NCBI RefSeq assembly: GCF_006476045.1
Contig: NZ_SRZY01000001.1
Location: 25,117 to 89,116 of the forward strand
DNA length: 64,000 nucleotides
Direction of reading: 5' to 3'
DNA from: Sphingobacterium lumbrici
GTDB lineage: Bacteria; Bacteroidota; Bacteroidia; Sphingobacteriales; Sphingobacteriaceae
Translations under genes and position numbers: made by a program
Shown here: in pieces, positions 1 through 8,812 of the stretch
How positions within the stretch are numbered: position 1 is the stretch's first letter
How the letters are laid out: every line of letters starts with the position of its first letter
Notes under the pieces: model-generated
The model's database searches: none
The model's input: the letters and a program-made list of their open reading frames with translations, nothing else
Told to the model about the DNA's origin: nothing

Positions 1-634
1 TAAACAATGCCTTGGTGTTACTAATCTGCTGAATACCTATTGCTAGGTAATGAAATGCTATATTCTCCTTTGCAAGGTCCTCAGCTATTTGATAAAAGCC
101 TGTCCCTGAGCTTCCATAACCATCCATGGGTTGACGAATATCTAAATGGGCATCTATATTGATAATACCAACTGTTTTTGTCGTACTCTTTTTGATCCCG
201 CAAAAATGTCCATAAGTAAGCTCGTGTCCACCTCCTAATACAATTGGGAAACCTCCATGATCTATAATGACGGATACAGCCTGACTTAAAGCTTCTTGTG
301 CACCTTCTAAATCACCTTTTTCACAAATGATGTCGCCGCCATCTATCAAATGTAGGTCTTCAAACGAAAAATGAACGGGTAGATTTGCCAGTGCTTTACG
401 TAAATAGGCTGATCCTTCTGTCGCTCCAACACGTCCCATATTTCGGCGGACACCTTCATCGCAACAGAAGCCCAATAACACCACCGCTTTAGAAAAATCA
501 GCTTTATTTCGAAGATCTATATTTTTTATAATCTGATGCCAGCGCAATAATTCTGGCTGATCGCCATCTTCACGGCCGATCCAAAAACTTACATTTGGTA
601 TCCTGTAAAGTGGACTGTCAAAGATACTACTCAT
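1..634 (-). CDS. hutG: Formimidoylglutamase (HutG), 3' part outside window
   Basis: Arginase/agmatinase-fold enzyme that splits N-formimidoyl-glutamate into glutamate and formamide, the last step of this histidine degradation route. The frame is open from an ATG at 634 down to the window edge, giving about 211 residues of an expected ~310-330. It begins MSSIFDSPLYRIPN. Two of the Mn-binding signatures of the family are visible: GGGHELTYGHF (about residues 131-141) and NIDAHLDIR (about 156-164). The third, an SxDxDxxxP motif, should lie beyond the window. It starts 5 bp after the hutU stop, so it is the fourth gene of a hutH-hutI-hutU-hutG operon. Family membership is clear; choice of HutG over other ureohydrolases rests mainly on the operon. 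Confidence 0.93.
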   Translation of the reverse strand, partial: MSSIFDSPLYRIPNVSFWIGREDGDQPELLRWHQIIKNIDLRNKADFSKAVVLLGFCCDEGVRRNMGRVGATEGSAYLRKALANLPVHFSFEDLHLIDGGDIICEKGDLEGAQEALSQAVSVIIDHGGFPIVLGGGHELTYGHFCGIKKSTTKTVGIINIDAHLDIRQPMDGYGSSGTGFYQIAEDLAKENIAFHYLAIGIQQISNTKALF

Positions 635-639
635 CACAT

Positions 640-2646
640 TTAGTTAAAAAGATTATCAATTAGCGTATCGTCAACGTGGATTGCCCGAGTTACATTTAAT
701 TGTGGACTGCGAGCTAATTCGGTTTCAAGTGCATGCTGAGCTTCCTTATTTCTTGCCCACGCACGTCTTGCGATACCATTATTGACATCAAAGAACAACA
801 TTTGTTGCAACTTGACATCCGCTTCTTTCGTACCATCCAAAACCATTCCAAAACCTCCGTTGATTACTTCTCCCCAACCAACACCCCCTCCATTATGTAT
901 GGATACCCAGGTAGCTCCTCGGAAGCTATCCCCCAGTACATTATGTATAGCCATATCTGCTGTAAAACGACTACCATCGTATATATTGCTGGTCTCCCGG
1001 AAAGGTGAATCGGTTCCGCTTACATCATGATGGTCACGGCCCAATACAACTGGCGCAGACAGCTTCCCCTCTCGAATCGCTTTATTAAATGCTTGAGCGA
1101 TCCGTACTCGCCCAAGTGCATCAGCATACAGTATACGTGCCTGGGAGCCCACTACTAAATTATTTTTGTCGGCTTCTTTGATCCACTTTATATTATCTTC
1201 CAATTGTTGAACAATCTCGTCCGAAGCCTCTTTTTGGAGATCCAACAACACATTCAATGCAATCTCATCTGTCTTACGCAAATCTTCGGATCTGCCTGAA
1301 GTACACACCCATCTAAATGGACCAAACCCATAGTCAAAACACATCGGACCCAGTATGTCCTGTACATACGAGGGGTATTTAAAATGAATGCCGTCCGACG
1401 CCATGACATCTGCCCCTGCTCTGCTACAAGCTAACAAAAATGCGTTTCCATAATCAAAAAAATACGTCCCTCGTACAGTATGCTTATTGATTGCCTCTGC
1501 GTGTCTGATCAACGAGCGTTGTACATCCTCTTTAAATTCTTCCGGTCGGTTTGCAATCTTATGGTTTGCTTCTTCAAACGATAGACCAACGGGATAGTAC
1601 CCACCCGACCAGGGATTATGCAAAGACGTCTGATCGGAACCAATAGAAATTTGAATGCCCTGCTCGTAAAACTCTTCCCATACATCTACTATATTTCCGA
1701 TATATGCAATCGATAGTACTTCACCCTTTGTTATAGCCAATCGTACACGCTCGACCAATGCCGATATATCATCTAATACCTCATCAACCCAACCTTGTTC
1801 ATGACGTTTATAGGCTGCTGTTGGATTAATCTCCGCACATACTGTAATACAGCCCGCGATGTTTCCTGCCTTGGGTTGCGCTCCACTCATCCCTCCTAAT
1901 CCCGATGTCACAAATACTTTCCCGCTAATACTGTCCTTCTTATCCAATAGTTTGCGAAAAGCATTCATCACGGTTATCGTTGTTCCGTGAACAATACCTT
2001 GGGGGCCGATATACATATACGATCCTGCTGTCATTTGACCATATTGTGTAACACCTAAAGCATTAAATCGCTCCCAATCATCTGGTCGTGAATAATTAGG
2101 AACCATCATCCCATTTGTCACCACTACTCTGGGAGCAGTGGCAGATGATGGGAATAAGCCCATTGGATGACCGCTATACACATGCAGTGTCTGCTCATCT
2201 GTCATATTTGCCAAGTACTGCATGGTTAGCAGGTATTGTGCCCAATTTTGAAATACAGCGCCATTTCCTCCATACGTGATCAACTCATGCGGGTGTTGGG
2301 CTACTGCCGGATCCAAGTTATTCTGGATCATCAACATAATTGCAGCGGCTTGTTTACATTTGGCAGGATACTCTTGAATAGGTCGCGCATACATATCATA
2401 GGCTGGCCGAAAACGATACATATAAATCCGACCGTACTGCTTTAACTCGTCTAAAAATTCTGCTGCCAATTCATAGTGCCATTCCTTTGGGAAATAGCGC
2501 AGTGCATTACGGAGAGCCAACTTTTCTTCCTCTTTTGTCAAAATAGCTTTTCGTTTAGGCGCATGACTAACGTCCGTAGCATATTCTGCTTTAGGGGGTA
2601 GCACCAGAGGAATCCCATCTATTATCGCTTTTTGAAATATTGTCAT
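640..2646 (-). CDS. hutU: Urocanate hydratase (urocanase), long form
   Basis: Converts urocanate to 4-imidazolone-5-propionate using tightly bound NAD+ as an electrophile; cytoplasmic, second step of histidine catabolism. The glycine-rich segment SGLGGMSGAQPKA (about residues 247-259) and the conserved Cys in FRWVCTSGRSEDL (about 445) are both present. At 668 residues it is about 110 longer than the common bacterial enzyme (~555) and close to the animal urocanase length (~676); Bacteroidota typically carry this long type. The start at 2646 lies 6 bp after the hutI stop and no better upstream start is needed. Confidence 0.97.
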   Translation of the reverse strand: MTIFQKAIIDGIPLVLPPKAEYATDVSHAPKRKAILTKEEEKLALRNALRYFPKEWHYELAAEFLDELKQYGRIYMYRFRPAYDMYARPIQEYPAKCKQAAAIMLMIQNNLDPAVAQHPHELITYGGNGAVFQNWAQYLLTMQYLANMTDEQTLHVYSGHPMGLFPSSATAPRVVVTNGMMVPNYSRPDDWERFNALGVTQYGQMTAGSYMYIGPQGIVHGTTITVMNAFRKLLDKKDSISGKVFVTSGLGGMSGAQPKAGNIAGCITVCAEINPTAAYKRHEQGWVDEVLDDISALVERVRLAITKGEVLSIAYIGNIVDVWEEFYEQGIQISIGSDQTSLHNPWSGGYYPVGLSFEEANHKIANRPEEFKEDVQRSLIRHAEAINKHTVRGTYFFDYGNAFLLACSRAGADVMASDGIHFKYPSYVQDILGPMCFDYGFGPFRWVCTSGRSEDLRKTDEIALNVLLDLQKEASDEIVQQLEDNIKWIKEADKNNLVVGSQARILYADALGRVRIAQAFNKAIREGKLSAPVVLGRDHHDVSGTDSPFRETSNIYDGSRFTADMAIHNVLGDSFRGATWVSIHNGGGVGWGEVINGGFGMVLDGTKEADVKLQQMLFFDVNNGIARRAWARNKEAQHALETELARSPQLNVTRAIHVDDTLIDNLFN

Positions 2647-2652
2647 TTGCTG

Positions 2653-3903
2653 TTAATTTTTATTAAATACTTCTTCTCCACTTTTCCATACTGATGCAGG
2701 GTGTAATGATCCCTGCCGATACGTTATATGTTGATAATTATCTGTTTCATAGATTACAAAATCTGCTGATAATCCTTTTGCTAAACGACCTCTATCGGTT
2801 AAATTCAGTGCTTTTGCTGCCCTAAATGTTACCGCGGCAAGTACTTCTGCATTTGTCAACTTTTGCATTGTAGCTAAGATACTTGCCGATGCAATCAACT
2901 GCCCCATAGGGGCTGATCCCGGGTTCCAATCTGTCGCAATAGCCAGGCAGGCACCGGCATCCAATAATTTTCGGGCAGGAGCAAATGCACAACCAATCCC
3001 CAATGAAGCGGCTGGTAACGCTACCGCAACTACATCAGATTTGGCCAACAGTGCTATTTCATAATCTGTGGATGCCTCTAAGTGATCTGCCGATACAGCA
3101 TTAAAGTCAACGGCTATTTGCGAGCCTGATAGGCTGAATTGATCCGCATGTACCGTGATATCAAAGCCCATATTTTGTGCGTTGATAAAATAATCTCGCA
3201 TTTGATCTGCTGTGAATGCACTTTTTTCAATGAATGCGTCAATTCGATTTGTCAAACGCTCTGCTTTCAATAATGGAAACAATCGCTCGGCTATGTCCGC
3301 CAGATAATCTTCAGCTGTACCATTATAGTCTTTGGGAAGCATGTGTGCAGCTAAGCAGGTCGCTATTAAATCTGCTTTGCTTCGTTGATTGGCTAATGCT
3401 ATCGCACGCAAGATCTTTAACTCTTCTTCTACCGTAAGACCATACCCACTCTTCACTTCCACCGTTGTCACGCCTTGCTTTATTAACTCACTGGCTCTCC
3501 ATACCGTGATATCAACTAATTGCTCTAGATCACAACCCCGTGTATGCATAACGGTATTCCAGATACCACCACCTGATTCCGCAATTTCCAAGTAAGAACT
3601 TCCTGCATTACGCATCGCAAAATCATTAGCGCGCCCCCCTCCAAATGCAATATGGGTATGACAATCTATATAAGATGGCATACATACATATTCATTTTGT
3701 AATTCTTGAATCTGCACACTTTCCGGAACGACTAACCTTAGCTCGTCAAAACCAGCAATCTCTTTAATAATGTTTCCGCAGATCCAAATTCCGGCATATT
3801 CCACAATCTCCAATTGACTATCCGACAATGCTCCTTTATCTGGTAGATTGCACATGGTCAACAATTGTTTAAACGGCCCTATTAATACCTCTTTTTGTTC
3901 CAT
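2653..3903 (-). CDS. hutI: Imidazolonepropionase
   Basis: Amidohydrolase-superfamily enzyme that opens the ring of imidazolonepropionate to give N-formimidoyl-glutamate (third step). The metal-binding HTHIAFGGGRANDF motif is at about residues 82-95, the conserved HADQFS block lies mid-protein, and the late catalytic/metal Asp is in ATDWNPGSAPMG (about 323-334). Its 416 residues match the usual length. It starts 3 bp downstream of the hutH stop and ends 6 bp before hutU, so translation is probably coupled along the operon. Confidence 0.97.
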   Translation of the reverse strand: MEQKEVLIGPFKQLLTMCNLPDKGALSDSQLEIVEYAGIWICGNIIKEIAGFDELRLVVPESVQIQELQNEYVCMPSYIDCHTHIAFGGGRANDFAMRNAGSSYLEIAESGGGIWNTVMHTRGCDLEQLVDITVWRASELIKQGVTTVEVKSGYGLTVEEELKILRAIALANQRSKADLIATCLAAHMLPKDYNGTAEDYLADIAERLFPLLKAERLTNRIDAFIEKSAFTADQMRDYFINAQNMGFDITVHADQFSLSGSQIAVDFNAVSADHLEASTDYEIALLAKSDVVAVALPAASLGIGCAFAPARKLLDAGACLAIATDWNPGSAPMGQLIASASILATMQKLTNAEVLAAVTFRAAKALNLTDRGRLAKGLSADFVIYETDNYQHITYRQGSLHPASVWKSGEEVFNKN

Positions 3904-3906
3904 CTT

Positions 3907-5475
3907 CTAAAACTGTTCAAAGTATTCGACCCCATCGCCAAATACATCTATATTGCAAGTGCCGGCAGTTTCCCGCGCTATATCCAAGAGTATTCCGGAT
4001 TTTATCATATACAACGCTGCATCCAAAAGCTCTTGCATAGGCTGATCTTCTTCTATATGGGGTATATGTTTTCGAATGTATTGATGAATCGCTTCAATTA
4101 CTGGAGTAGATTGCAGTGGATAATGGTAATCTTTTGCTTGTGCTGCACATAATAATTCAATGCTCAATATTTTTTCCACATTATCGATAACCTGCAGTAA
4201 CTTGCGACCCGAAATAGATCCCATACTTACATGATCCTCTTGTCCCATCGATGTAGGAATACTATCGGCACTTGAGGGAAAACACAAGCCTTTGTTTTCA
4301 CTTGCTAGTGCTGCCGTAGTATATTGCAAGATCATAAAACCTGAATTAAGTCCTGTTGATTTCATCAACAGACGAGGCACACCATTTGTTTGACCTTCAA
4401 GTGATAGGTAAACCCGTCGATCTGAAACATTACCTAACTCCGAGACGGCCAATGTCGCATAATCTAGTGGCAATGCTATAGGTTGTCCGTGAAAATTCCC
4501 TCCACTGATTGTTAGTTCCCCATTAACTACAATTGGATTATCCGTCACCGCATTAATTTCAATTTCTATTATTTCCTTGAAATGCAACCATGCGTTTCTA
4601 GAAGCCCCATGTACTTGCGGTATACACCGTAGTGAATATGGATCTTGAACCCGTGTACAATTTTTGTGTGACGCTAATATGGCAGATCCGCTCAACAGAT
4701 TATAGATTGTTGATGCTACATATTTGTTGCCTTTATACGGGCGCAATTCGTGCAATTCCGGATAGAATGGTTTTATTGAACCATTCAATCCCTCCAACAT
4801 GAGTGTAGCAATCAAATCTGCATTATTCATTAATCTATTCATATCTGCGACCGCTCTTACCCCATGTGCTGCCATAAACTGTGTCCCATTGATGAGGGCA
4901 AGCCCTTCTTTCGCACCTAAAATTACAGGCTCTAAGCCAAACGACGCTAATGCCGACGATGCCTCGATCACCTCACCTCTACAGAAAACTTTTCCAAGAC
5001 CAATCAATGGCAAAAAGAGATGCGACAAAGGTGCTAGATCACCCGAAGCTCCTACAGAACCTTGCTTAGGTACCACAGGAATCACATCCTGTTGAATATG
5101 CCAAATAATCCGTTCAATTGTACTCAACTGCACACCAGAAAACCCTTTCGCCAAAGCATGTACCTTCAAGATCAACATTAATTTGGAAAGTTCTTTGTCG
5201 ATAGGCTCTCCAACTCCTACTGCATGACTCTTCAAAATATTTTCCTGTAACTTTCGCGTATCATGCACATCGATAAGCGTTGTGCATAACGGCCCGAATC
5301 CTGTATTGATCCCATATACAACTTTACCGGCATCAACAATCTCCTGTACGTAAGCAGCACTTTGATTTATTTTCTGTTTCGTTGTATCTGTCAATACACC
5401 TTGAATCTTGCCTTCTGCGATAGCTAGTGCCAAAGAGCTTGTCAAGCTATCTTTTCCGTATTTAAATGTATTCAT
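3907..5475 (-). CDS. hutH: Histidine ammonia-lyase (histidase)
   Basis: Deaminates L-histidine to trans-urocanate, the committed step. The Ala143-Ser144-Gly145 triad inside GSVGASGDLAPLSH forms the autocatalytic MIO cofactor. YGINTGFGPL near residue 54 and the later QEDHVSMG block are further family signatures. It has 522 residues against the usual ~500-510. First gene of the operon; the ATG at 5475 is 77 bp from the divergent LysR gene, and the TAAATTTG -7-like element (5494-5501, minus strand) lies 19 bp upstream, inside a LysR-type inverted repeat. Confidence 0.97.
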   Translation of the reverse strand: MNTFKYGKDSLTSSLALAIAEGKIQGVLTDTTKQKINQSAAYVQEIVDAGKVVYGINTGFGPLCTTLIDVHDTRKLQENILKSHAVGVGEPIDKELSKLMLILKVHALAKGFSGVQLSTIERIIWHIQQDVIPVVPKQGSVGASGDLAPLSHLFLPLIGLGKVFCRGEVIEASSALASFGLEPVILGAKEGLALINGTQFMAAHGVRAVADMNRLMNNADLIATLMLEGLNGSIKPFYPELHELRPYKGNKYVASTIYNLLSGSAILASHKNCTRVQDPYSLRCIPQVHGASRNAWLHFKEIIEIEINAVTDNPIVVNGELTISGGNFHGQPIALPLDYATLAVSELGNVSDRRVYLSLEGQTNGVPRLLMKSTGLNSGFMILQYTTAALASENKGLCFPSSADSIPTSMGQEDHVSMGSISGRKLLQVIDNVEKILSIELLCAAQAKDYHYPLQSTPVIEAIHQYIRKHIPHIEEDQPMQELLDAALYMIKSGILLDIARETAGTCNIDVFGDGVEYFEQF

Positions 5476-5490
5476 CGTTTATACTGTTTA

Positions 5491-5517
5491 TATCAAATTT
5501 ACCTGCTATATTTGATA
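5491..5517. promoter_or_regulatory. LysR-type operator overlapping divergent hut/lysR promoters
   Basis: TATCAAAT (5491-5498) and ATTTGATA (5510-5517) form a perfect 8-bp inverted repeat with an 11-bp spacer, the T-N11-A shape expected for a LysR-family binding site. The left arm overlaps a minus-strand TAAATTTG (5494-5501) pointing at hutH. The right arm overlaps a plus-strand TATATTTG (5507-5514) pointing at the regulator. Both match the Bacteroidota -7 consensus TAnnTTTG. Neither has a good TTTG at -33, which fits activator dependence. A shorter palindrome ATCAAT-A-ATTGAT (5536-5548) lies just before the regulator start. Function is inferred. Confidence 0.6.
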
Positions 5518-5552
5518 ATAAATAATACCAATTTAATCAATAATTGATAACC

Positions 5553-6434
5553 ATGAATTATCAAACAGAATTAAGACACCTGTTGTATTTTAAGACGCTG
5601 GCAGAAGAATTACATTTTCGGAAAGCAGCAGAAAGGTTATTCATTTCACAACCTGGGCTAACACGTCAAATAAAACAGCTGGAAGAAATCTATCACGTAA
5701 AATTATTCGATAGAGGGAAACGCTTTGTTCGACTCACCGAAGCCGGACAGTATATGAAGGCAGAAGTAGATACTATTCTGCAACAGATCCGACAGATGGA
5801 AGAACAGCTTGTAAAAATAGGGGAAGGTAAGCAAGCTTCATTGAGAATCGGTTTTATTGGTTCGGCAGTACAAGGAGTGTTACCAGAGATCTTACTAAAA
5901 ATAAAACGGCTGTTTCCCTTAATGGAGATTACGTTGCAAGAATTATCTAATGAAATACAACTGGATCTATTATCCAAAAATGAGCTTGAGTTTGGTTTTG
6001 TCAGAATAAATAGCAAACCCAAAAATCTACAATTAAAACCCTTGCTGACAGAACACTTTAGCTTAGTACTTCCCAACAACCACCCTATTCAAAGCGACAA
6101 TTTCACATCACTTGAAGTATTCAAAAATGAATCGTTCATTCTTTTTTCTAAAGATTATAGCTCGACGTATTACGAGCTGGTAATGAGCATATTTGAAGAC
6201 CATAACTTTACACCAAACGTTGCTTTACGCTCGGTAAATGCATTGAGTATATTTAGCTTAGTGGCTCAGGGATTGGGGGTAGCTATTGTTCCCACCTCGC
6301 TAAAAAAAGGGTATGATATAGCTGTCAAATTTATTGAACTCGATTCCATTCCGCAACGCACTACACTGTCACTAGCTTGGAATGAAACGAATAGAAACAT
6401 AGGAATGCCACCCTTTCTGGATGCATTGAAATAA
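5553..6434 (+). CDS. LysR-family transcriptional regulator of the hut operon
   Basis: 293-residue LysR-type regulator. The N-terminal winged helix-turn-helix is at about residues 5-62 (LHFRKAAERLFISQPGLTRQ followed by a LFDRGKRFVRLTEAG wing); the rest is a periplasmic-binding-like effector domain. I chose ATG 5553 because the upstream TTG 5544 sits inside a palindrome and adds only three residues. It is transcribed away from hutH, and an inverted repeat between them is the likely binding site. By analogy it should sense a histidine-pathway intermediate such as urocanate; this is inference from position. It shares a bidirectional terminator with hppA. Confidence 0.9.
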   Translation: MNYQTELRHLLYFKTLAEELHFRKAAERLFISQPGLTRQIKQLEEIYHVKLFDRGKRFVRLTEAGQYMKAEVDTILQQIRQMEEQLVKIGEGKQASLRIGFIGSAVQGVLPEILLKIKRLFPLMEITLQELSNEIQLDLLSKNELEFGFVRINSKPKNLQLKPLLTEHFSLVLPNNHPIQSDNFTSLEVFKNESFILFSKDYSSTYYELVMSIFEDHNFTPNVALRSVNALSIFSLVAQGLGVAIVPTSLKKGYDIAVKFIELDSIPQRTTLSLAWNETNRNIGMPPFLDALK

Positions 6435-6458
6435 TGTTACACATCCTCATTACTGCTA

Positions 6459-6506
6459 CTAAAAAGTACATCCCGCAAGGATCTACCTGCGGGATGTACT
6501 TTTTAG
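6459..6506. terminator. Bidirectional terminator between lysR and hppA
   Basis: A perfect 19-bp stem (6459-6477 with 6488-6506) around a 10-base loop. The core is GTACATCCCGCA pairing with TGCGGGATGTAC, flanked by A5 and T5 so that either strand ends in a U-run. The convergent genes stop at 6434 (plus) and 6519 (minus). Confidence 0.9.
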
Positions 6507-6518
6507 TTAGCTTGAACC

Positions 6519-8753
6519 TTATTTCTTATGCGCTACTTTTTCAACCACCACTATTTTATCCGGCGCTTGTTTCTCTTTTTGCTTCGCCAGTTGTGCCGTG
6601 TGATTTCCTAGAATCGGGGCAATAACTAACCCGACTAAACAAGTCAATTTAATTAAAATATTCATTGAGGGACCAGAAGTGTCTTTAAAAGGGTCTCCAA
6701 CGGTATCTCCGGTCACTGCTGCCTTATGTGCTTCAGAACCTTTATAAGTCATTTCTCCATTTATTTCTACACCCGCTTCAAAAGATTTCTTTGCATTATC
6801 CCAAGCACCTCCGGCATTATTCTGAAAAATAGCCCATAGGACACCTGAAACCGCAACACCCGCCATATATGCACCTAAAGCTTCTGCCCCCATTACAAAT
6901 CCTACGATTATAGGTGTAATAATTGTCAGAGCCCCTGGTAACATCATCTCACGCAGTGCCGCTTTGGTAGATATATCAACACACTTACCGTATTCTGGTT
7001 TTCCCGTCCCTTCCATTATTCCAGGGATTTCTCGGAATTGACGGCGAACTTCATTCACCATATCCATTGCCGCCTTACCGACTGATTGCATCGCCAGTGC
7101 TGAAAAAACAACGGGTATCATTCCGCCTATAAATAACGCCGCCAATACATCTGCTTTAAAAATGTTAATTCCGTCAATACCTGTAAAAGTCACATAGGCT
7201 GCGAATAACGCGAGTGCAGTTAAAGCCGCCGACGCTATAGCAAATCCCTTTCCTACTGCAGCGGTCGTATTACCGACAGAGTCCAGTATATCGGTACGCT
7301 GGCGAACTTCTTTCGGCAGTTCACTCATTTCAGCTATTCCGCCTGCATTATCAGCAATCGGCCCAAAAGCATCTATTGCTAACTGCATGGCTGTCGTTGC
7401 CATCATCGCAGAAGCCGCAATAGCTACACCATAGAAGCCCGCTAAGGAATAGGAGCCCCAAATCGCAAAGGCAAACAACAAAACAGATGAAAATGTTGAC
7501 ATCATTCCCGTAGCCAATCCAGCTATAATATTTGTCCCGGCTCCTGTAGAAGAATTTTGAACAATATTCAAAACAGGTTTTTTACCCAATCCTGTATAAT
7601 ATTCCGTGAAAGCTGAAATCAATCCGCCCACTGCCAATCCCACAAGAGTAGAGTAAAAAACATTCATCCGTGGAACATCTTTGTAGCCTTCACCGAAAAA
7701 CTTCATTTGAATAGTTTCTGGCAACATATACGTTATGAGAAAAAAGCAAGCGATAACGGTTAAAAAAATAGCTACCCAGTTGCCCATATTTAATGCTTTT
7801 TGTACTTGGGCTTCTTTCGCATCATTGTTCGCTATTTTCACAAAAAATGTTCCAATGATGGACGCCAAAATTCCTACTCCTGCTATTACAATTGGCAAAA
7901 GGATAGGGCCCATACCTTGAAAAGCATCCGTATATACAGTACCTGTTGCCTCACTCATGTCTTTTATAATATAATTACCCAACACCATTGAAGCTAATAC
8001 GGTAGCCACGTAGGATCCGAATAAATCAGCTCCCATTCCGGCCACGTCACCAACGTTGTCTCCAACATTGTCAGCGATGGTAGCAGGATTACGTGGATCG
8101 TCCTCCGGAATACCGGCTTCAACTTTACCTACCAGATCCGCCCCGACATCAGCGGCTTTGGTATATATACCTCCTCCAACACGTGCAAATAACGCGATAG
8201 ACTCTGCTCCTAATGAAAACCCGGCAAGCGCCTCTAAAACAACGGTCATTTCACTATAAAAATTTCCGCCTTCGGTAATAAACATTTTTAAGAACAGTAA
8301 AAAGAAAATACTTAGTCCCAGTACAGCTAACCCGGCTACACCTAATCCCATTACAGTGCCTCCTGAAAAAGAAACCTTCAAAGCTTGTGGAAGACTAGTT
8401 CTCGCAGCCTGAGTCGTGCGCACGTTACTTTTGGTTGCGATCCGCATACCTATATTTCCGGCTAGCGCAGAAAAAAACGCTCCAAATACAAATGCTACAA
8501 CAATGATCCAATGCGTAGAATCCACCAAAGTAGAAACAACAAAAAGTGCTATTGAAGCAATAGCTACAAAAATCAAAAGTATACGGTATTCCGCTTTTAA
8601 AAAGGCCAACGCCCCTTCTTGAATACTTTTGGAAATAGTTTGCATACGATCATCGCCAGCATCTTGCTTGCCGACCCAAGTCGCTTTCGTCATCATAAAA
8701 AGGAGCCCCAAAACAGCCAATACTGCGGGTAAGTAAATAATATAATTTTCCAT
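6519..8753 (-). CDS. hppA: Membrane-bound ion-pumping pyrophosphatase
   Basis: Hydrolyses cytoplasmic pyrophosphate and uses the energy to move H+ and/or Na+ across the inner membrane. 744 residues with about 16 hydrophobic segments. The Mg-PPi site is recognisable in [14 protein letters not shown] (about residue 190) and [20 protein letters not shown]. The position that separates K+-dependent from K+-independent enzymes reads [10 protein letters not shown] (about 490), with Ala instead of Lys, which predicts the K+-dependent class. That class includes both Na+ and H+ pumps, so the ion is not settled here. The gap to recQ is 59 bp with no clear promoter, so it may be the last gene of the recQ operon. 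Confidence 0.96.
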   Translation of the reverse strand: MENYIIYLPAVLAVLGLLFMMTKATWVGKQDAGDDRMQTISKSIQEGALAFLKAEYRILLIFVAIASIALFVVSTLVDSTHWIIVVAFVFGAFFSALAGNIGMRIATKSNVRTTQAARTSLPQALKVSFSGGTVMGLGVAGLAVLGLSIFFLLFLKMFITEGGNFYSEMTVVLEALAGFSLGAESIALFARVGGGIYTKAADVGADLVGKVEAGIPEDDPRNPATIADNVGDNVGDVAGMGADLFGSYVATVLASMVLGNYIIKDMSEATGTVYTDAFQGMGPILLPIVIAGVGILASIIGTFFVKIANNDAKEAQVQKALNMGNWVAIFLTVIACFFLITYMLPETIQMKFFGEGYKDVPRMNVFYSTLVGLAVGGLISAFTEYYTGLGKKPVLNIVQNSSTGAGTNIIAGLATGMMSTFSSVLLFAFAIWGSYSLAGFYGVAIAASAMMATTAMQLAIDAFGPIADNAGGIAEMSELPKEVRQRTDILDSVGNTTAAVGKGFAIASAALTALALFAAYVTFTGIDGINIFKADVLAALFIGGMIPVVFSALAMQSVGKAAMDMVNEVRRQFREIPGIMEGTGKPEYGKCVDISTKAALREMMLPGALTIITPIIVGFVMGAEALGAYMAGVAVSGVLWAIFQNNAGGAWDNAKKSFEAGVEINGEMTYKGSEAHKAAVTGDTVGDPFKDTSGPSMNILIKLTCLVGLVIAPILGNHTAQLAKQKEKQAPDKIVVVEKVAHKK

Positions 8754-8812
8754 ATAATGTTTATTTGGTTATTAGTTAAAGCTATTAAAAATTCCGGGAG
8801 AAATAAAATGCT

